Source: Methanobrevibacter thaueri
GTDB taxonomy: Archaea; Methanobacteriota; Methanobacteria; Methanobacteriales; Methanobacteriaceae
DNA length: 32,575 nucleotides
Reading direction: 5' to 3'
Assembly: GCA_015062925.1 (NCBI GenBank)
Contig: SUTL01000017.1
Location: forward strand, 1 to 32,575
In this document: positions 1-10,168 of the stretch, piece by piece
Layout: every line of letters begins with the position of its first letter
How positions within the stretch are numbered: the stretch's first letter is position 1
Notes under the pieces: model-generated
Seen by the model: the letters and a program-made list of their open reading frames with translations, nothing else
Told to the model about the DNA's origin: nothing
Databases searched by the model: none
Position numbers and translations under genes: made by a program

Positions 1-153
1 TTTATCATCAAGTGAAACACCTACAATACTCTCTAAACATTCTTTACAATAGATTTTCCCTGCTATTTCTAAACCACATTCTTTACATATTGATTTTCCA
101 CATATTGCACAATTGTCTGTGCTTTCTCTTCCCGGATGATAATGACATTCCAT
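1..153 (-). CDS. Zinc-finger protein, 5' part only (runs off window)
   Basis: Only the first 51 codons lie in the window; the gene continues past base 1. The visible N-terminus is rich in Cys and His: MECHYHP at residues 1-7, CAIC at 15-18, CKEC at 23-26 and CKEC at 36-39. This is the layout of a small B-box-like or double zinc-ribbon domain that usually sits in front of a membrane or unknown domain in methanogen proteins. The start ATG (151-153) is the first in frame, with a weak purine-rich stretch upstream, and a consensus archaeal TATA box lies at 227-234. The zinc-binding fold is inferred from Cys/His spacing; the function is unknown because the remainder is not visible. Confidence 0.6.
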   Translation of the reverse strand, partial: MECHYHPGRESTDNCAICGKSICKECGLEIAGKIYCKECLESIVGVSLDDK

Positions 154-226
154 AAATTACACTCTCTAATTTTTTGATAATTAATAATAATAATTATATG
201 TTAGTTATAATTTATTTTTTTTTATT

Positions 227-234
227 TATATAAA
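227..234 (-). promoter_or_regulatory. TATA box for the zinc-finger gene
   Basis: Read on the minus strand this is an exact TTTATATA, the consensus methanogen box A. A start site about 25 bases downstream would leave a leader of roughly 50 bases before the ATG at 153. It sits just after the end of pcc1, so the zinc-finger gene probably has its own promoter rather than only pcc1 read-through. Confidence 0.5.
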
Positions 235-242
235 AGTTTTCA

Positions 243-470
243 TTAATTGGTTTTTGTTATGATTTTTTCAACAACAATTTCAGATGCAATTAAATCATCA
301 ACAGTTGCAAGAAAACTACCTAATTTTTCACTATCAACAATGTATTTAATTAAATTATCATTTAAATAGGATTTAACATAGTTTTCATTATCTACTTCCA
401 GTGAATCAAATACTACTTTAGCATCATCAGCACTGTTATACTTAAAAATGATTTCACTTGTTATTTTCAT
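243..470 (-). CDS. pcc1: KEOPS complex subunit Pcc1
   Basis: This 75-residue protein matches the Pcc1/CTAG family in length and pattern: an N-terminal strand (ITSEIIFKY), a helix containing the AKVVFDSLEVDN motif, then strands ending in the family-typical LGSFLATVDDLIASEIVVEKI stretch. Pcc1 is the dimerisation subunit of KEOPS, which with Kae1, Bud32 and Cgi121 makes N6-threonylcarbamoyladenosine at position 37 of ANN-decoding tRNAs. No other KEOPS gene is in this window. There is no Shine-Dalgarno sequence before the ATG, and a perfect TATA box ends 24 bases upstream of the start codon, so the mRNA is probably leaderless. The gene is divergent from rpl10e, which fits a translation-related neighbourhood. 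Confidence 0.8.
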   Translation of the reverse strand: MKITSEIIFKYNSADDAKVVFDSLEVDNENYVKSYLNDNLIKYIVDSEKLGSFLATVDDLIASEIVVEKIITKTN

Positions 471-493
471 GTATTCATAATATATGTTATTTT

Positions 494-501
494 TATATAA
501 A
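494..501 (-). promoter_or_regulatory. TATA box for pcc1 (leaderless transcript)
   Basis: An exact TTTATATA on the minus strand. The near edge lies 24 bases from the pcc1 ATG at 470, the usual TATA-to-start-site distance in archaea, so transcription should begin at or within a base or two of the start codon. Confidence 0.6.
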
Positions 502-680
502 ATAATTTTTCACATTAAAATTTCAAAAATATGGTAACCTTTATTAATAACTAAATCAATATATTTAACTATTCTATTATATTACGATATAATTATAATA
601 ATATAGCTATTGTTTAAAATTCACTATTTTTAGCTATTTTCAATTAAAAACATGTTAATGTTTATTTTGGAGGAATAATA

Positions 681-1163
681 ATGGTTCGTGCTTATACAAG
701 AAGAGATTATATTAGAAAAACCCCAAATTCAAGAATCGTACAATATGATATGGGTAACTTAAAAGATGAATTTCCAGTGTCATTAAGTTTAGCTGTTAAA
801 AAACCAGCTCAAATCAGACACAACTCTTTAGAAGCAGCAAGGATTGCTTCTAACAGATTAATGCAAAGAGCAGCAGGAAGATTAGGATACCACTTAAAAT
901 TAAGAGTATATCCTCATCAAATCGTAAGAGAAAACCCAATGGCAACTGGTGCAGGAGCAGATAGGGTGCAAAGTGGAATGAGAAATGCATTCGGTAAACC
1001 TATCAGTGTTGAAGCTATTGTTAAAAAAGGTCAAAAAATAATCACTATTGACTGTAATGAGAAAAACTTTGAAGAAGCTAAAATTGCACTTAAAAGAGCA
1101 GGTATGAAATTACCAGTTCCATGTAAAATAGTTGTCGACAAAGGCGAAGATTTAGTTAAATAG
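681..1163 (+). CDS. rpl10e: 50S ribosomal protein L10e (L16 family)
   Basis: A 160-residue protein with the archaeal/eukaryotic L10e start ([10 protein letters not shown]) and the conserved core [18 protein letters not shown] followed by MRNAFGKP. L10e is the counterpart of bacterial L16; it binds 23S rRNA near the A-site/P-site region and the central protuberance of the large subunit. The length is normal for the family. A strong Shine-Dalgarno sequence (GGAGG) lies nine bases before the ATG. The gene stands alone, with a T-rich tract after the stop that probably terminates it. Codon choice leans to A-ending codons, as in the other likely highly expressed genes here. Confidence 0.97.
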   Translation: MVRAYTRRDYIRKTPNSRIVQYDMGNLKDEFPVSLSLAVKKPAQIRHNSLEAARIASNRLMQRAAGRLGYHLKLRVYPHQIVRENPMATGAGADRVQSGMRNAFGKPISVEAIVKKGQKIITIDCNEKNFEEAKIALKRAGMKLPVPCKIVVDKGEDLVK

Positions 1164-1190
1164 ATCTGTATTTAATTATTTCTCTACTTA

Positions 1191-1227
1191 TTCTTTTTTT
1201 ATTAATTTATTTTCATAATTTTTTTTG
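1191..1227 (+). terminator. T-rich terminator after rpl10e
   Basis: A pyrimidine-rich stretch with several runs of five to eight T starts about 28 bases after the rpl10e stop. Archaeal RNA polymerase commonly stops at such runs without a hairpin. The assignment is inferred from position and composition. Confidence 0.4.
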
Positions 1228-1257
1228 AATTCATTATTTTTACAAGATTTATTTTTC

Positions 1258-1331
1258 CATGAAAAGTATAATTTTGATAATTTTTCATGATTTCATAATT
1301 AAATATTTAAACTTTAAAAATCAAATTATGA
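1258..1331. repeat. Two inverted repeats upstream of ppsA
   Basis: The first pair is CATGAAAA at 1258-1265 with TTTTCATG at 1282-1289 (16-base loop). The second is TCATAATT at 1293-1300 with AATTATGA at 1324-1331. They lie 80-150 bases upstream of the ppsA start, in the 246-base gap where its promoter must be. They could be regulator sites or chance products of very AT-rich DNA. Confidence 0.3.
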
Positions 1332-1409
1332 TATAATATTGACTATGTTATTTTTCTTTCTATATGTCAATGTAATTAATAATTATTTAATCCAAGAGGT
1401 TATAATTTC

Positions 1410-3689
1410 ATGTATGTTGAAAAATTTGAGGGTTTAAACAAATCCGATATTGGAATTGCTGGGGGTAAAGGTGCTAATTTGGGTGAATTAACTCAAGCAG
1501 GCATTCCAGTACCACCAGGTTTTGTAGTAACTGCACAATCTTATGAAAAATTCATGAATGAAGCAGGAATTAATGATAAAGTCATGAGTATTCTTGAAGA
1601 ATTAGATGTTAATGATTCCAGCGCTTTAAATAAAGCTGCTGATAAAATTAAAAAAATAATCATTGACTCTCCTATTCCAGAAGACTTAACAATTACCATT
1701 CGTGAATTTTACAATGAGCTTTGTCAAAGAGTTGGTGAAGATGATGCTGATGTAGCTATCAGATCCTCTGCAACTGCAGAAGACTTACCTGAAGCATCAT
1801 TTGCAGGTCAACAAGATACATTCTTACACGTTTCCGGTGATGAAGATGTTATAAGATATATTAAAGAATGTTGGGCTTCTTTATTTGAAGGAAGAGCAAT
1901 CTTTTACAGGGAAGAAAACAATTTTGAACATTCTAAAGTTTTAATTGCTGTTGTTGTTCAAAAAATGGCAAATGCAGATAAAGCAGGAGTAATGTTCACA
2001 GTTAACCCATCCACTGGTGAAGAAATAGCTTTAATCGAAGGATCATGGGGACTTGGTGAATCAGTTGTATCTGGAGATGTAACTCCTGATAATTATCAGG
2101 TGGATAAAAAAGACAACAAAATCATCAACGTAACAATAAGTGATAAAAAAGTAATGTACACTAATGATGAAAAAGGTACAAGTATTAAAGTTGATGTTCC
2201 AGAAGACATGAGAAATCAAAGAGTATTATCTGATGAGGAACTTGTGGAATTAACCGAAATGGGTAAAAGAGTACAAGCTCATTACGGTGAACCAATGGAT
2301 ACAGAATGGGCATTTGAAAATAATCATTTATTCCTATTACAAGCAAGACCAATCACCACTTTAGGTGATGGACCAAATAATGATGATGATGCTGCATCTG
2401 ACTTAGGTGATGTTCTTGTAAGAGGTCTTGGAGCAAGTCCTGGAATGGCAACAGGTAATGTTAAAATCATCCTAGACATTGATGAATTAAATAAAATCCA
2501 GGATGGAGACATTATGGTTACAACAATGACCACACCAGATATGGTTCCTGCAATGAAAAGAGCAAGCGGTATTGTAACTGATGAAGGAGGAGTAACCTGT
2601 CACGCTTCAATTATTTCCCGTGAACTTGGAATTCCTTGTGTTGTAGGAACAGGTGATGCTACAACCACATTAAAAGAAAATACTGGAGTCACATTGGATG
2701 GTAAAAAAGGATTAGTATTTGAAGGAATCTCCCAAACCAAAGAAGAAGCAGTTAATGTTGTTGCAGGCAATGTTGAAGCAGCTCCAATCATCACAGTAAC
2801 TGAAGTTAAAGCTAATGTCAGTATGCCTGAAGCAGCTGAAAAAGCAGCAGCAACAGGTGCTGATGGTGTTGGATTATTAAGAACTGAACATTTAATGTTA
2901 ACATCAGGTATTCACCCAGGTAAATTCATCGCCGACGGAAGAGAAGATGAATTAATCGATACAATCGCAGATAATGTTCAAATCGTAGCAGATGCATTCT
3001 ATCCAAAACCAGTATGGTACAGAACACTAGACGCACCAACTGATGAATTCATCACATTAGAAGGTGGGGAAAACGAACCTAGAGAACACAATCCAATGCT
3101 TGGTTGGAGAGGAATCAGAAGAGAACTTGACCAACCTGAAATCCTTAAATGTGAATTTAAAGCTATTAAAAAATTACATGAAAAAGGATACACTAACATT
3201 GGAATCATGATTCCATTATCTCAAAGCCCAGAAGAACTTAAAAAAGCAAAAGCATTATGTTCAGAAGTTGGATTTGAACCTCACAAAGATGTTGACTTTG
3301 GAATGATGGTTGAAATTCCTGCAGCTGCAATAATGATTGATGAATACATTAAAGTTGGAATAGACTTTGTAAGTTTAGGAACTAATGATTTAACTCAATA
3401 CACTCTTGCAGTTGACAGAAACAATGAATTTGTAGCAAAACATTATACTGAAGAACACCCTGCTGTAATGAAACTAATTGAAAGAACAATTAAAAAATGT
3501 GCAGAAGCAGGTGTTACATGCAGTATCTGTGGTCAAGCAGGTAGTGTACCTCATATTGTTGAAAAACTTGTTGGTTATGGAATTACAAGTGTTTCATCAA
3601 ATGCAGATGCTATTGCTGATGTAAGAAAAACAGTTGCTCGTGCTGAGCAAAAAATTATTCTCGACGCTGCTCGTAAACGTCTAGAATAA
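1410..3689 (+). CDS. ppsA: Phosphoenolpyruvate synthase
   Basis: Converts pyruvate, ATP and water to phosphoenolpyruvate, AMP and phosphate, the entry step to gluconeogenesis from the pyruvate an autotrophic methanogen makes from acetyl-CoA. The 759-residue protein has all three domains of the PEP-utilising family: the N-terminal ATP-grasp-like domain starting with [10 protein letters not shown], the swivelling phosphohistidine domain with [14 protein letters not shown] (His398 is the phosphorylated residue), and the C-terminal TIM barrel with the signature [20 protein letters not shown] and a catalytic Cys707 in CSICGQ. The length is normal and no domain is missing. Preceded by AAGAGGT as ribosome-binding site. 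Monocistronic, with a T-run after the stop. The upstream 246 bases hold two inverted repeats that may be regulatory. Confidence 0.97.
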   Translation: MYVEKFEGLNKSDIGIAGGKGANLGELTQAGIPVPPGFVVTAQSYEKFMNEAGINDKVMSILEELDVNDSSALNKAADKIKKIIIDSPIPEDLTITIREFYNELCQRVGEDDADVAIRSSATAEDLPEASFAGQQDTFLHVSGDEDVIRYIKECWASLFEGRAIFYREENNFEHSKVLIAVVVQKMANADKAGVMFTVNPSTGEEIALIEGSWGLGESVVSGDVTPDNYQVDKKDNKIINVTISDKKVMYTNDEKGTSIKVDVPEDMRNQRVLSDEELVELTEMGKRVQAHYGEPMDTEWAFENNHLFLLQARPITTLGDGPNNDDDAASDLGDVLVRGLGASPGMATGNVKIILDIDELNKIQDGDIMVTTMTTPDMVPAMKRASGIVTDEGGVTCHASIISRELGIPCVVGTGDATTTLKENTGVTLDGKKGLVFEGISQTKEEAVNVVAGNVEAAPIITVTEVKANVSMPEAAEKAAATGADGVGLLRTEHLMLTSGIHPGKFIADGREDELIDTIADNVQIVADAFYPKPVWYRTLDAPTDEFITLEGGENEPREHNPMLGWRGIRRELDQPEILKCEFKAIKKLHEKGYTNIGIMIPLSQSPEELKKAKALCSEVGFEPHKDVDFGMMVEIPAAAIMIDEYIKVGIDFVSLGTNDLTQYTLAVDRNNEFVAKHYTEEHPAVMKLIERTIKKCAEAGVTCSICGQAGSVPHIVEKLVGYGITSVSSNADAIADVRKTVARAEQKIILDAARKRLE

Positions 3690-3691
3690 TC

Positions 3692-3714
3692 TTTTATTTT
3701 ATTTTTTTTTTTTT
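3692..3714 (+). terminator. T-run terminator after ppsA
   Basis: Immediately after the ppsA stop codon there is a stretch that is almost all T, including one run of more than ten. This is a typical hairpin-free archaeal terminator. Confidence 0.55.
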
Positions 3715-3742
3715 AAAATTTTTAACATATGTAGGTTACTTT

Positions 3743-4900
3743 ATGGATGATAAACCAATAGATAAAAATATAATATTAAATGAATTAAATGAACTTCATA
3801 GTTTAGATCATGATTATGCGGATGGACGTATTTTAGGTTCAATGTGTACAGAAGCACATCCTTTTGCAAAAGAAGTTTATTGTAAATTTTTAGATACAAA
3901 CTTAGGAGATCCTGGACTTTTTAAAGGAACAAAAACTATTGAAAATAAGGTTATTGAATCTATTGGTGAATTATTATCTTTAAATAAAGCATATGGTAAT
4001 ATTGTAACTGGTGGAACAGAAGCAAATCTCATGGCAATTAGGGCTGCAAGAAATCATGCTCGTAAATACAAGGGAATAACTGATGGAGAAATAATAATCC
4101 CTGATTCAGCACATTTTTCATTTAAAAAAGCAGCTGATATGTTAAACTTAAAAATTGTTGAAGCCAAACTTGATGAAAATTATAAGATAGATGTTGAATC
4201 AGTTAAATCAGTAATAACTGATAAAACAGTGGCTATTGTAGCTATTGCAGGAACAACAGAATTAGGTTTAATAGATCCTATAGAGGAAATATCTAAAATA
4301 GCTTATGAAAATAATATTTATTTCCATGTTGACGCTGCATTTGGAGGATTTTCAATTCCATTTTTAAAACAAGCAGGTTATGATTTGCCGGTATTTGATT
4401 TTTCACTGGAAGGTGTTTGTTCAATAACAGTTGACCCTCATAAAATGGGATTAGCTCCAATACCTGCAGGGGGAATTATTTTCAGACGTGAAGAATATTT
4501 GGAAGTAATGGCTGTTGACTCTCCTTATTTAACAGTTAAAACACAATCAACAATTGTAGGTACTCGATTAGGAGCATCATCTGCAGCAACTTATGCAATA
4601 ATGAAATATTTTGGAAAAGAAGGTTATTTGAAATTGGCTAAAAATTTAATGGAAAATACAATCTTTTTTGCAGATAATTTGAAAAAATTAGGTTATGAAA
4701 TAATCTGTGAACCTGAATTAAACATTGTTGCTTTTAATCATCCTAAAATGGATACTAATGTTTTAGCAGAAAAATTAGAAGATAAAGGTTGGAAAGTTTC
4801 AGTTGCTAAATGTCCTGTTGCAATCAGAGTAGTTTTAATGAATCATATTAAAAGAAATCATTTAGAAGAATTATTAAATGATTTAAAAGAATTATATTAA
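3743..4900 (+). CDS. mfnA: L-tyrosine/L-aspartate decarboxylase MfnA
   Basis: A PLP-dependent group II decarboxylase. In methanogens MfnA makes tyramine from tyrosine for methanofuran and, in related archaea, beta-alanine from aspartate for coenzyme A. The 385-residue length fits the archaeal family. Visible motifs include the substrate-side [12 protein letters not shown] near residues 32-43, the PLP-phosphate region [27 protein letters not shown] in the middle, and the Schiff-base lysine in DPHKMG (Lys234). It lies downstream of ppsA after a terminator. Its stop overlaps that of the convergent mptD by three bases, so two C1-carrier cofactor genes meet tail to tail. Substrate preference (Tyr or Asp) cannot be read from the sequence alone. 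Confidence 0.93.
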   Translation: MDDKPIDKNIILNELNELHSLDHDYADGRILGSMCTEAHPFAKEVYCKFLDTNLGDPGLFKGTKTIENKVIESIGELLSLNKAYGNIVTGGTEANLMAIRAARNHARKYKGITDGEIIIPDSAHFSFKKAADMLNLKIVEAKLDENYKIDVESVKSVITDKTVAIVAIAGTTELGLIDPIEEISKIAYENNIYFHVDAAFGGFSIPFLKQAGYDLPVFDFSLEGVCSITVDPHKMGLAPIPAGGIIFRREEYLEVMAVDSPYLTVKTQSTIVGTRLGASSAATYAIMKYFGKEGYLKLAKNLMENTIFFADNLKKLGYEIICEPELNIVAFNHPKMDTNVLAEKLEDKGWKVSVAKCPVAIRVVLMNHIKRNHLEELLNDLKELY

Positions 4901-5268
4901 CCGTTAATTTCTTCAACATACATTAACGGATAATTTAACTCATCAATAAATTCAATTCTAATTACTGCAGTAACGTCATCTACTTTTGTATGAATTTTAA
5001 CATCCAACATATCTCCTGTAAGGGAGGTGTATTCAAATTCAGTCATTGATTCAGCTAATTTATCAAAACGAATTTTAACTTCCACTTTTTCAATTGCTGG
5101 TTGTAAATTTAAGGATTCTTCCATTGCTTTTTCAAGACTTTCTTTGGAATTCTTATTTAGAGGTGTTCCTACAAATTGATGGAATAATGCTCCCATACTA
5201 ATTCCACCTTCAAATATTGCTCGTTCTCTTGTTGTTATGTTTGAAAAATATTCTTTATCAACATCCAT
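4897..5268 (-). CDS. mptD: Archaeal 7,8-dihydroneopterin aldolase MptD
   Basis: Belongs to the MptD family (MJ1585 type, former DUF372), which splits dihydroneopterin to 6-hydroxymethyl-7,8-dihydropterin and glycolaldehyde in methanopterin biosynthesis. The family hallmark [23 protein letters not shown] is near the N-terminus, followed by [10 protein letters not shown] and a C-terminal [12 protein letters not shown]. Conserved Glu20, His30 and Gln56 and the Tyr in NYPLMY are the likely active-site set. I start at the second ATG (5268). The ATG 15 bases upstream contains the Shine-Dalgarno GGAGG, which is correctly spaced for the second ATG, and the sortase stop (5270) ends one base before it. 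Last gene of the four-gene minus-strand operon. Confidence 0.9.
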   Translation of the reverse strand: MDVDKEYFSNITTRERAIFEGGISMGALFHQFVGTPLNKNSKESLEKAMEESLNLQPAIEKVEVKIRFDKLAESMTEFEYTSLTGDMLDVKIHTKVDDVTAVIRIEFIDELNYPLMYVEEING

Positions 5269-5269
5269 T

Positions 5270-6043
5270 TTATATTCCTCCATTTAAAAATATTATTTTT
5301 TCATAAATTAACTCTGACGGTATGGGATTAATACAACAGTAAAATAGTATTCCTGATATGATTAGTATTGTGATTAAAATATAAATTCTATAATCTTTAG
5401 GGTAAATAAAACTAAATATCAATCCGATTGCTAAAAATATTGTTGAAATAATTATTGCATTTGATTCATGAGGATTGTTTTTAATAATTTCTGTATTTAA
5501 TTCATTTATCTCATTTATTTTACCTTCAACAATCAGGCGGTTTTCAACAGAACCGATAGGGTCGCAGGTTACAAGATAAATCCTGTTCATTTTGGAAAAT
5601 TCCATATTATGATTTGCAGGTACTACTGTTGTATTCACCACACTATAATTTAACTCTCCAATTCCTGGCCATTCAACTATAAATGTATCTTTCAAATCAA
5701 GTTCATTTAACCTTAGAAAGGGTGATCCTTGAAGTGTTCTATGTCCGTATAGTACAATTGGGTTTTTTGTTGGAATATTTTTTCCAGGGTCGTTTAAAAC
5801 ACCTTGATTTAAACTTTGGTTGTTTATTGTTTCTTCAACTCCAATTGTGGGGATTATGATTTTTGGGGAGGTGATGTTTTTTTCTGCAATTGTTTTTGAT
5901 GAGAAATAATTCACTTCTCCCGTTGCATATAATCCTATTATCAACAGACATATTATAATTATTATTGTTGAAATGTTAGGTTTTTTCATGGTATTAATTA
6001 TTATATGTTTAATGTCTATTATATTTTTGTTTTTAATTTTCAT
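5270..6043 (-). CDS. Membrane-anchored sortase (cysteine transpeptidase)
   Basis: A sortase-family protein of about 257 residues. Numbering from the upstream GTG (6052), it has a first membrane segment at about 28-45, then an extracellular sortase domain with the catalytic His104 in LYGHRTLQGSPF, Cys163 in LVTCDP and Arg172 in ENRLIVEG, in the right order and spacing. Two further membrane segments follow at about 198-217 and 222-242, an archaeal/class D-E-like layout. Sortases cleave a sorting signal and link proteins to the cell wall or to each other; in pseudomurein methanogens they presumably anchor adhesins. The ATG at 6043 overlaps the end of the DUF515 gene and is preferred over the GTG; an ATG at 5989 is also possible. 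No substrate is visible in the window. Confidence 0.85.
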   Translation of the reverse strand: MKIKNKNIIDIKHIIINTMKKPNISTIIIIICLLIIGLYATGEVNYFSSKTIAEKNITSPKIIIPTIGVEETINNQSLNQGVLNDPGKNIPTKNPIVLYGHRTLQGSPFLRLNELDLKDTFIVEWPGIGELNYSVVNTTVVPANHNMEFSKMNRIYLVTCDPIGSVENRLIVEGKINEINELNTEIIKNNPHESNAIIISTIFLAIGLIFSFIYPKDYRIYILITILIISGILFYCCINPIPSELIYEKIIFLNGGI

Positions 6044-7205
6044 AGGTTGCACTTATTTCATTAACCATCCAATCAGGGGCTTGTGATGTGGGTATTGTTA
6101 AAACAATATTGTCCATATTGTCAAGAACATAATTGACCTTGTCTTGTGGAGTTTCGATTAGAAGCATGTATTGTGCGTCTAAGTCTCCTAGGTTTATTTC
6201 TCTTTCGTAGTTTGAGAGTTTAACTCCATAATCTTCAAGTAGTTTATATGTTTGTTTTTCATCATAACCGTTAACGATTGCTCCTTTAATCATTTCTAGA
6301 ACATCTGATGAGAAACTTTTTGTGTGTTCATGTGGGTTTGTGTTGTTTCCTTTGATTATGGTGTTTGATTTTGAATATTCGGAGTCAATTTCTCCATTTT
6401 CTTCATATCTCATTATTGATAAAACTGTGCATCCGCTAATATCTGGGGATGTTGAGTTTGTCATATTTTCACCACTTGAATTTGAATTTGTGTAAATATC
6501 AACTACACTTCCTACTTTCACAAGTCCTGCTCCGGCTTGTAGTCTTGAAACTAGTATTGGAACTGATACTGTGTTTGGTTGTTCAAAGCTGATTTTTGAA
6601 AGTATTGTTGCATCGTTTCTATTAACAATTTTCATTGCTTTATCCATTGGCATGATCATGTTTTTACTTTCATTTTCATAAATTGCCATTGTGCGGTTGA
6701 ATTTATCTTTATTTGTGTTTATGGTTTTTTTATGGTAGGATTGCCAGTCTTTTGTAGCGGGTAGGATTATGTTTATTGCATTTATTTCTTCGGGACTGTT
6801 TGCATTGTTAATTTTATCTTCTAATATTAATGCGTTCGGTGAGGTTGTTAATGCTCCGGAGTATAATTCGTGGAGTTCATTGAGTTTTGTTGTTTTTGCA
6901 AGTGATAATTGTTCCTGTGATGGTTCATAGATTATGAAATAATAGGCTGATATGATTAATGTTAATACGATTATTGTGGTTATGATAATGCCTATTTTTC
7001 TTTTTTTCTCATCATCAGTTATATCTGCTGATGTTGATGATAAATATCCATTTATTTTTTTATTTAATCTTTCTAAAGGATTTAAATTATCATCAGTTTC
7101 TGTTTGTTTTTTATTGGGTCTTGGGAATTCTTGTGAAAGTTGATTTTTCATTTCTTTTGTTTCCTCAAAACCTCTAGGGTATAATGGATCTTTTGGTGTA
7201 TTCAT
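6033..7205 (-). CDS. DUF515 family membrane protein, CpaB/SAF-like
   Basis: A 390-residue protein with a charged, Pro-rich cytoplasmic N-terminus of about 70 residues, one membrane helix at about 71-92 (IGIIITTIIVLTLIISAYYF), and a large outside domain. It resembles the DUF515 family of Methanobacteria and Methanococci. Near residues 210-240 the stretch VSVPILVSRLQAGAGLVKVGSVVDIYT resembles the SAF/CpaB repeat of Tad-pilus assembly proteins; several N-x-S/T sites suit an extracellular domain. The gene overlaps the downstream sortase, so the two are probably translated together and may work in one surface-assembly pathway. That partnership is inferred from gene order. A GGAGTG ribosome-binding site precedes the ATG. 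Confidence 0.7.
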   Translation of the reverse strand: MNTPKDPLYPRGFEETKEMKNQLSQEFPRPNKKQTETDDNLNPLERLNKKINGYLSSTSADITDDEKKRKIGIIITTIIVLTLIISAYYFIIYEPSQEQLSLAKTTKLNELHELYSGALTTSPNALILEDKINNANSPEEINAINIILPATKDWQSYHKKTINTNKDKFNRTMAIYENESKNMIMPMDKAMKIVNRNDATILSKISFEQPNTVSVPILVSRLQAGAGLVKVGSVVDIYTNSNSSGENMTNSTSPDISGCTVLSIMRYEENGEIDSEYSKSNTIIKGNNTNPHEHTKSFSSDVLEMIKGAIVNGYDEKQTYKLLEDYGVKLSNYEREINLGDLDAQYMLLIETPQDKVNYVLDNMDNIVLTIPTSQAPDWMVNEISATYEN

Positions 7206-7280
7206 TTTTTTATTTCACTCCTATTTTGAGGATTTTTTTGTGGATGGTTAATTTAATAGGAGGTATTTTTATTTGTGGTA

Positions 7281-7976
7281 TTATCTTCTAATTAAATTAA
7301 TTATCAGGTAGTATAGACAGAATATTAGTAAGATTATAGCTGGTAAGTTAATATTGTATAATCTTATTGGAATTGGAAGTATTAATAATAGGATTAAAAT
7401 AGCAGATATTGCAATTAACGGCATATTGTCGAATTTCGGATATCTGATATTACAAATCATAAGTAGTGAAACAATAATGCTTAATATTAATCCGATGTAG
7501 GGATTGAATAATCCGCTTAGATAAAATGTTGCTAAAATAAATGATATTCCTGGAATTGGAAATCCTATGAAATCGTGGGTTTTTATTTTATCTGCAATTA
7601 CATTATATCTTGTTAATCTTAAGCCTCCGCATATGACAATTAATAAACTAATTGGTATTACTAGTATTTGAATAATGCCTGGGGTGGTGTTAATGCAACT
7701 GTAAAGGAATATTGCGGGTGTTACTCCGAAAGAAACAATATCTGATATTGAATCTATGTTTTTCCCGAATCCTAATTCATCGTGTCTATTTGTTTTTCGT
7801 GCTACCCAACCATCTATTGAGTCAAATATGATAGCAATGATCATAAGGATTGCAGCTAGGTTTAAATTGTTATTGATGGAACATATGATTGCTAGAAATC
7901 CTGAACTCATATTTAATAAGGATATGATGTCGGATATTGCTATAAAACTTTGCATTTTTGTGTTTATTTCGCCCAT
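7281..7976 (-). CDS. pssA: Archaetidylserine synthase (CDP-alcohol phosphotransferase)
   Basis: An integral membrane protein of 231 residues carrying the CDP-alcohol phosphatidyltransferase signature: Asp52, Asp55-Gly56, Ala59-Arg60, Gly71, Asp75 and Asp79, followed by IVSFGVTP, which is typical of the PssA branch. In Methanobacteriales this enzyme joins CDP-archaeol and L-serine to archaetidylserine, a major polar lipid. About six to eight hydrophobic helices are predicted. The spacing between Ala-Arg and the Gly of the motif (ten residues) is slightly longer than the usual eight or nine. It opens the minus-strand operon with DUF515, sortase and mptD. Start supported by GGAGT nine bases upstream. 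Confidence 0.9.
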   Translation of the reverse strand: MGEINTKMQSFIAISDIISLLNMSSGFLAIICSINNNLNLAAILMIIAIIFDSIDGWVARKTNRHDELGFGKNIDSISDIVSFGVTPAIFLYSCINTTPGIIQILVIPISLLIVICGGLRLTRYNVIADKIKTHDFIGFPIPGISFILATFYLSGLFNPYIGLILSIIVSLLMICNIRYPKFDNMPLIAISAILILLLILPIPIRLYNINLPAIILLIFCLYYLIINLIRR

Positions 7977-8306
7977 ATTTTAACTCCAGTAATACTTTTC
8001 ATTTCATTTCTTATTAACTTTACGATTTTTATTATCTTATTTTAATGTATTGGTCTCAATATTTATTAAAATTTGTTATTTTCAAGATACTTAAAATATT
8101 GTTTTAATTTAAAATAATTTAGTTAATGTAAAAAACTTATTTTTCCTTAAATATTCTTATTTTAGTTTTATAAGTTATTAATGGGGTTTTTATCAATCTT
8201 TTTAAAAAAGATAGATTAAAAGATAAAATATATATAATAATGTTTTTAATAAATATTAATTGTTAGACAATAATAAACAGATTTAAAATTCATTATTTAA
8301 TTGTCG

Positions 8307-8372
8307 GATTTGTTTAATAAATCATCAAATTCATGATTTTTAAATAATAATATTTGATTTGTTTATTAAAAT
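8307..8372. repeat. Direct repeat GATTTGTTTA, possible operator pair
   Basis: GATTTGTTTA occurs at 8307-8316 and 8356-8365, 49 bases apart (roughly five helical turns). The first copy extends to a 17-base near-palindrome. The position directly upstream of the mreB-operon TATA box suggests a regulator site, but AT-rich DNA makes chance likely. Confidence 0.3.
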
Positions 8373-8374
8373 AT

Positions 8375-8382
8375 TTTATATC
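8375..8382 (+). promoter_or_regulatory. Likely TATA box of the mreB operon
   Basis: TTTATATC, one base off the consensus box A, ends 20 bases before the ATG at 8403. No good Shine-Dalgarno sequence precedes that ATG, so the first gene is probably translated from a leaderless or nearly leaderless mRNA. Confidence 0.45.
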
Positions 8383-8402
8383 AAAGAATTGCGAGTAATT
8401 AA

Positions 8403-9043
8403 ATGATTGAAGATAATATACGTATTCTAAGACAAGCTGCAAGAATCTCATCAAAAGATGATTATAAAGTTGAAAAAGGTTGGTGTATTGTTGCAGGAAA
8501 TGATGCTTTGGTTGATAACATAGCTTATAGAGCTATAGCATCCAATCATAAAGTTAAAATACTGTTTAGAGAACATGTAATTTTAAGTGATGGTAAATTA
8601 GATAAAAAATTCGATTTTATCATGCTTTATGGTAATGAAGTAAATCTTAGTGAATATAAGAATACTGCTAAAAAAGAAGGTGGGGCTTATGTTCAAGTTT
8701 CCAAAGAACATCTTTCTAAAGAATCAAATGTAATGGTACTTGTTGCTCCTGATGACGTGATTAGAGAAACAGTATCAGTCATTGAAAAATCAAGAATACC
8801 TTTTGCGATTTTAGAAGAATCTCAAACTACCGGATTCATTGATATTGAATTTAATAATGAGGTTAAATTACCAAACTTTATTAAATCTGTCTTAAAACCA
8901 TTCTACAATGCAAATGAAGTGGTATTATCAACAATTTTAATTTCTGTTGATAAGGAATCAGACATTGGTAAAGTTCAAAGTATAGCTACATCTAATAGAA
9001 TTTTCGTTATCGATTTTAGAGATATTGTAACGGAGGAAGAATC

Positions 9044-9047
<4 letters not shown>
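8403..9047 (+). CDS. Unknown protein, translationally coupled to mreB
   Basis: I do not recognise this 214-residue protein. It has no membrane segment or signal peptide. The pattern of alternating hydrophobic strands and helices (GWCIVAGND, FDFIMLYGN, SNVMVLVAPDD, RIPFAILEES, VVLSTILISVDKE, NRIFVIDFRDIV) suggests an alpha/beta, Rossmann-like fold but without a clear nucleotide-binding loop. Its TGA stop overlaps the mreB ATG in an ATGA junction, so the two are made from one message by coupled translation. This makes a role as MreB partner or regulator plausible, by context only. No ribosome-binding site is evident at its own start. Confidence 0.75.
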
Positions 9048-10114
<1,067 letters not shown>

Positions 10115-10116
10115 AA

Positions 10117-10159
10117 AAGTTTTATTTTTATTTCATTTTCTTTTTTTATTTTCTTTTTT
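10117..10159 (+). terminator. T-rich terminator after mreB
   Basis: The 45-base gap between mreB and rnhB is almost entirely T with short interruptions. It should terminate the mreB transcript, yet it runs directly up to the rnhB start. Confidence 0.45.
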
Positions 10160-10168
10160 ATGATTTTT

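Larger units (their letters stand above)
7977..8402. other. 426-base divergent intergenic region
   Basis: Very AT-rich DNA between pssA (minus) and the mreB operon (plus), with no credible gene and no GC-rich island that would suggest a stable RNA. It holds a short hairpin-like stretch around 8196-8218 and two copies of a GATTTGTTTA-containing element: 8307-8323, itself a near-palindrome with GATTT/AAATC ends, and 8356-8372. The second copy lies just upstream of the likely TATA box at 8375-8382. Confidence 0.6.

Noticed and set aside
8307-8372. Possible CRISPR-like repeat
   Set aside because: Only two copies of about ten AT-rich bases, no regular spacers and no cas genes.
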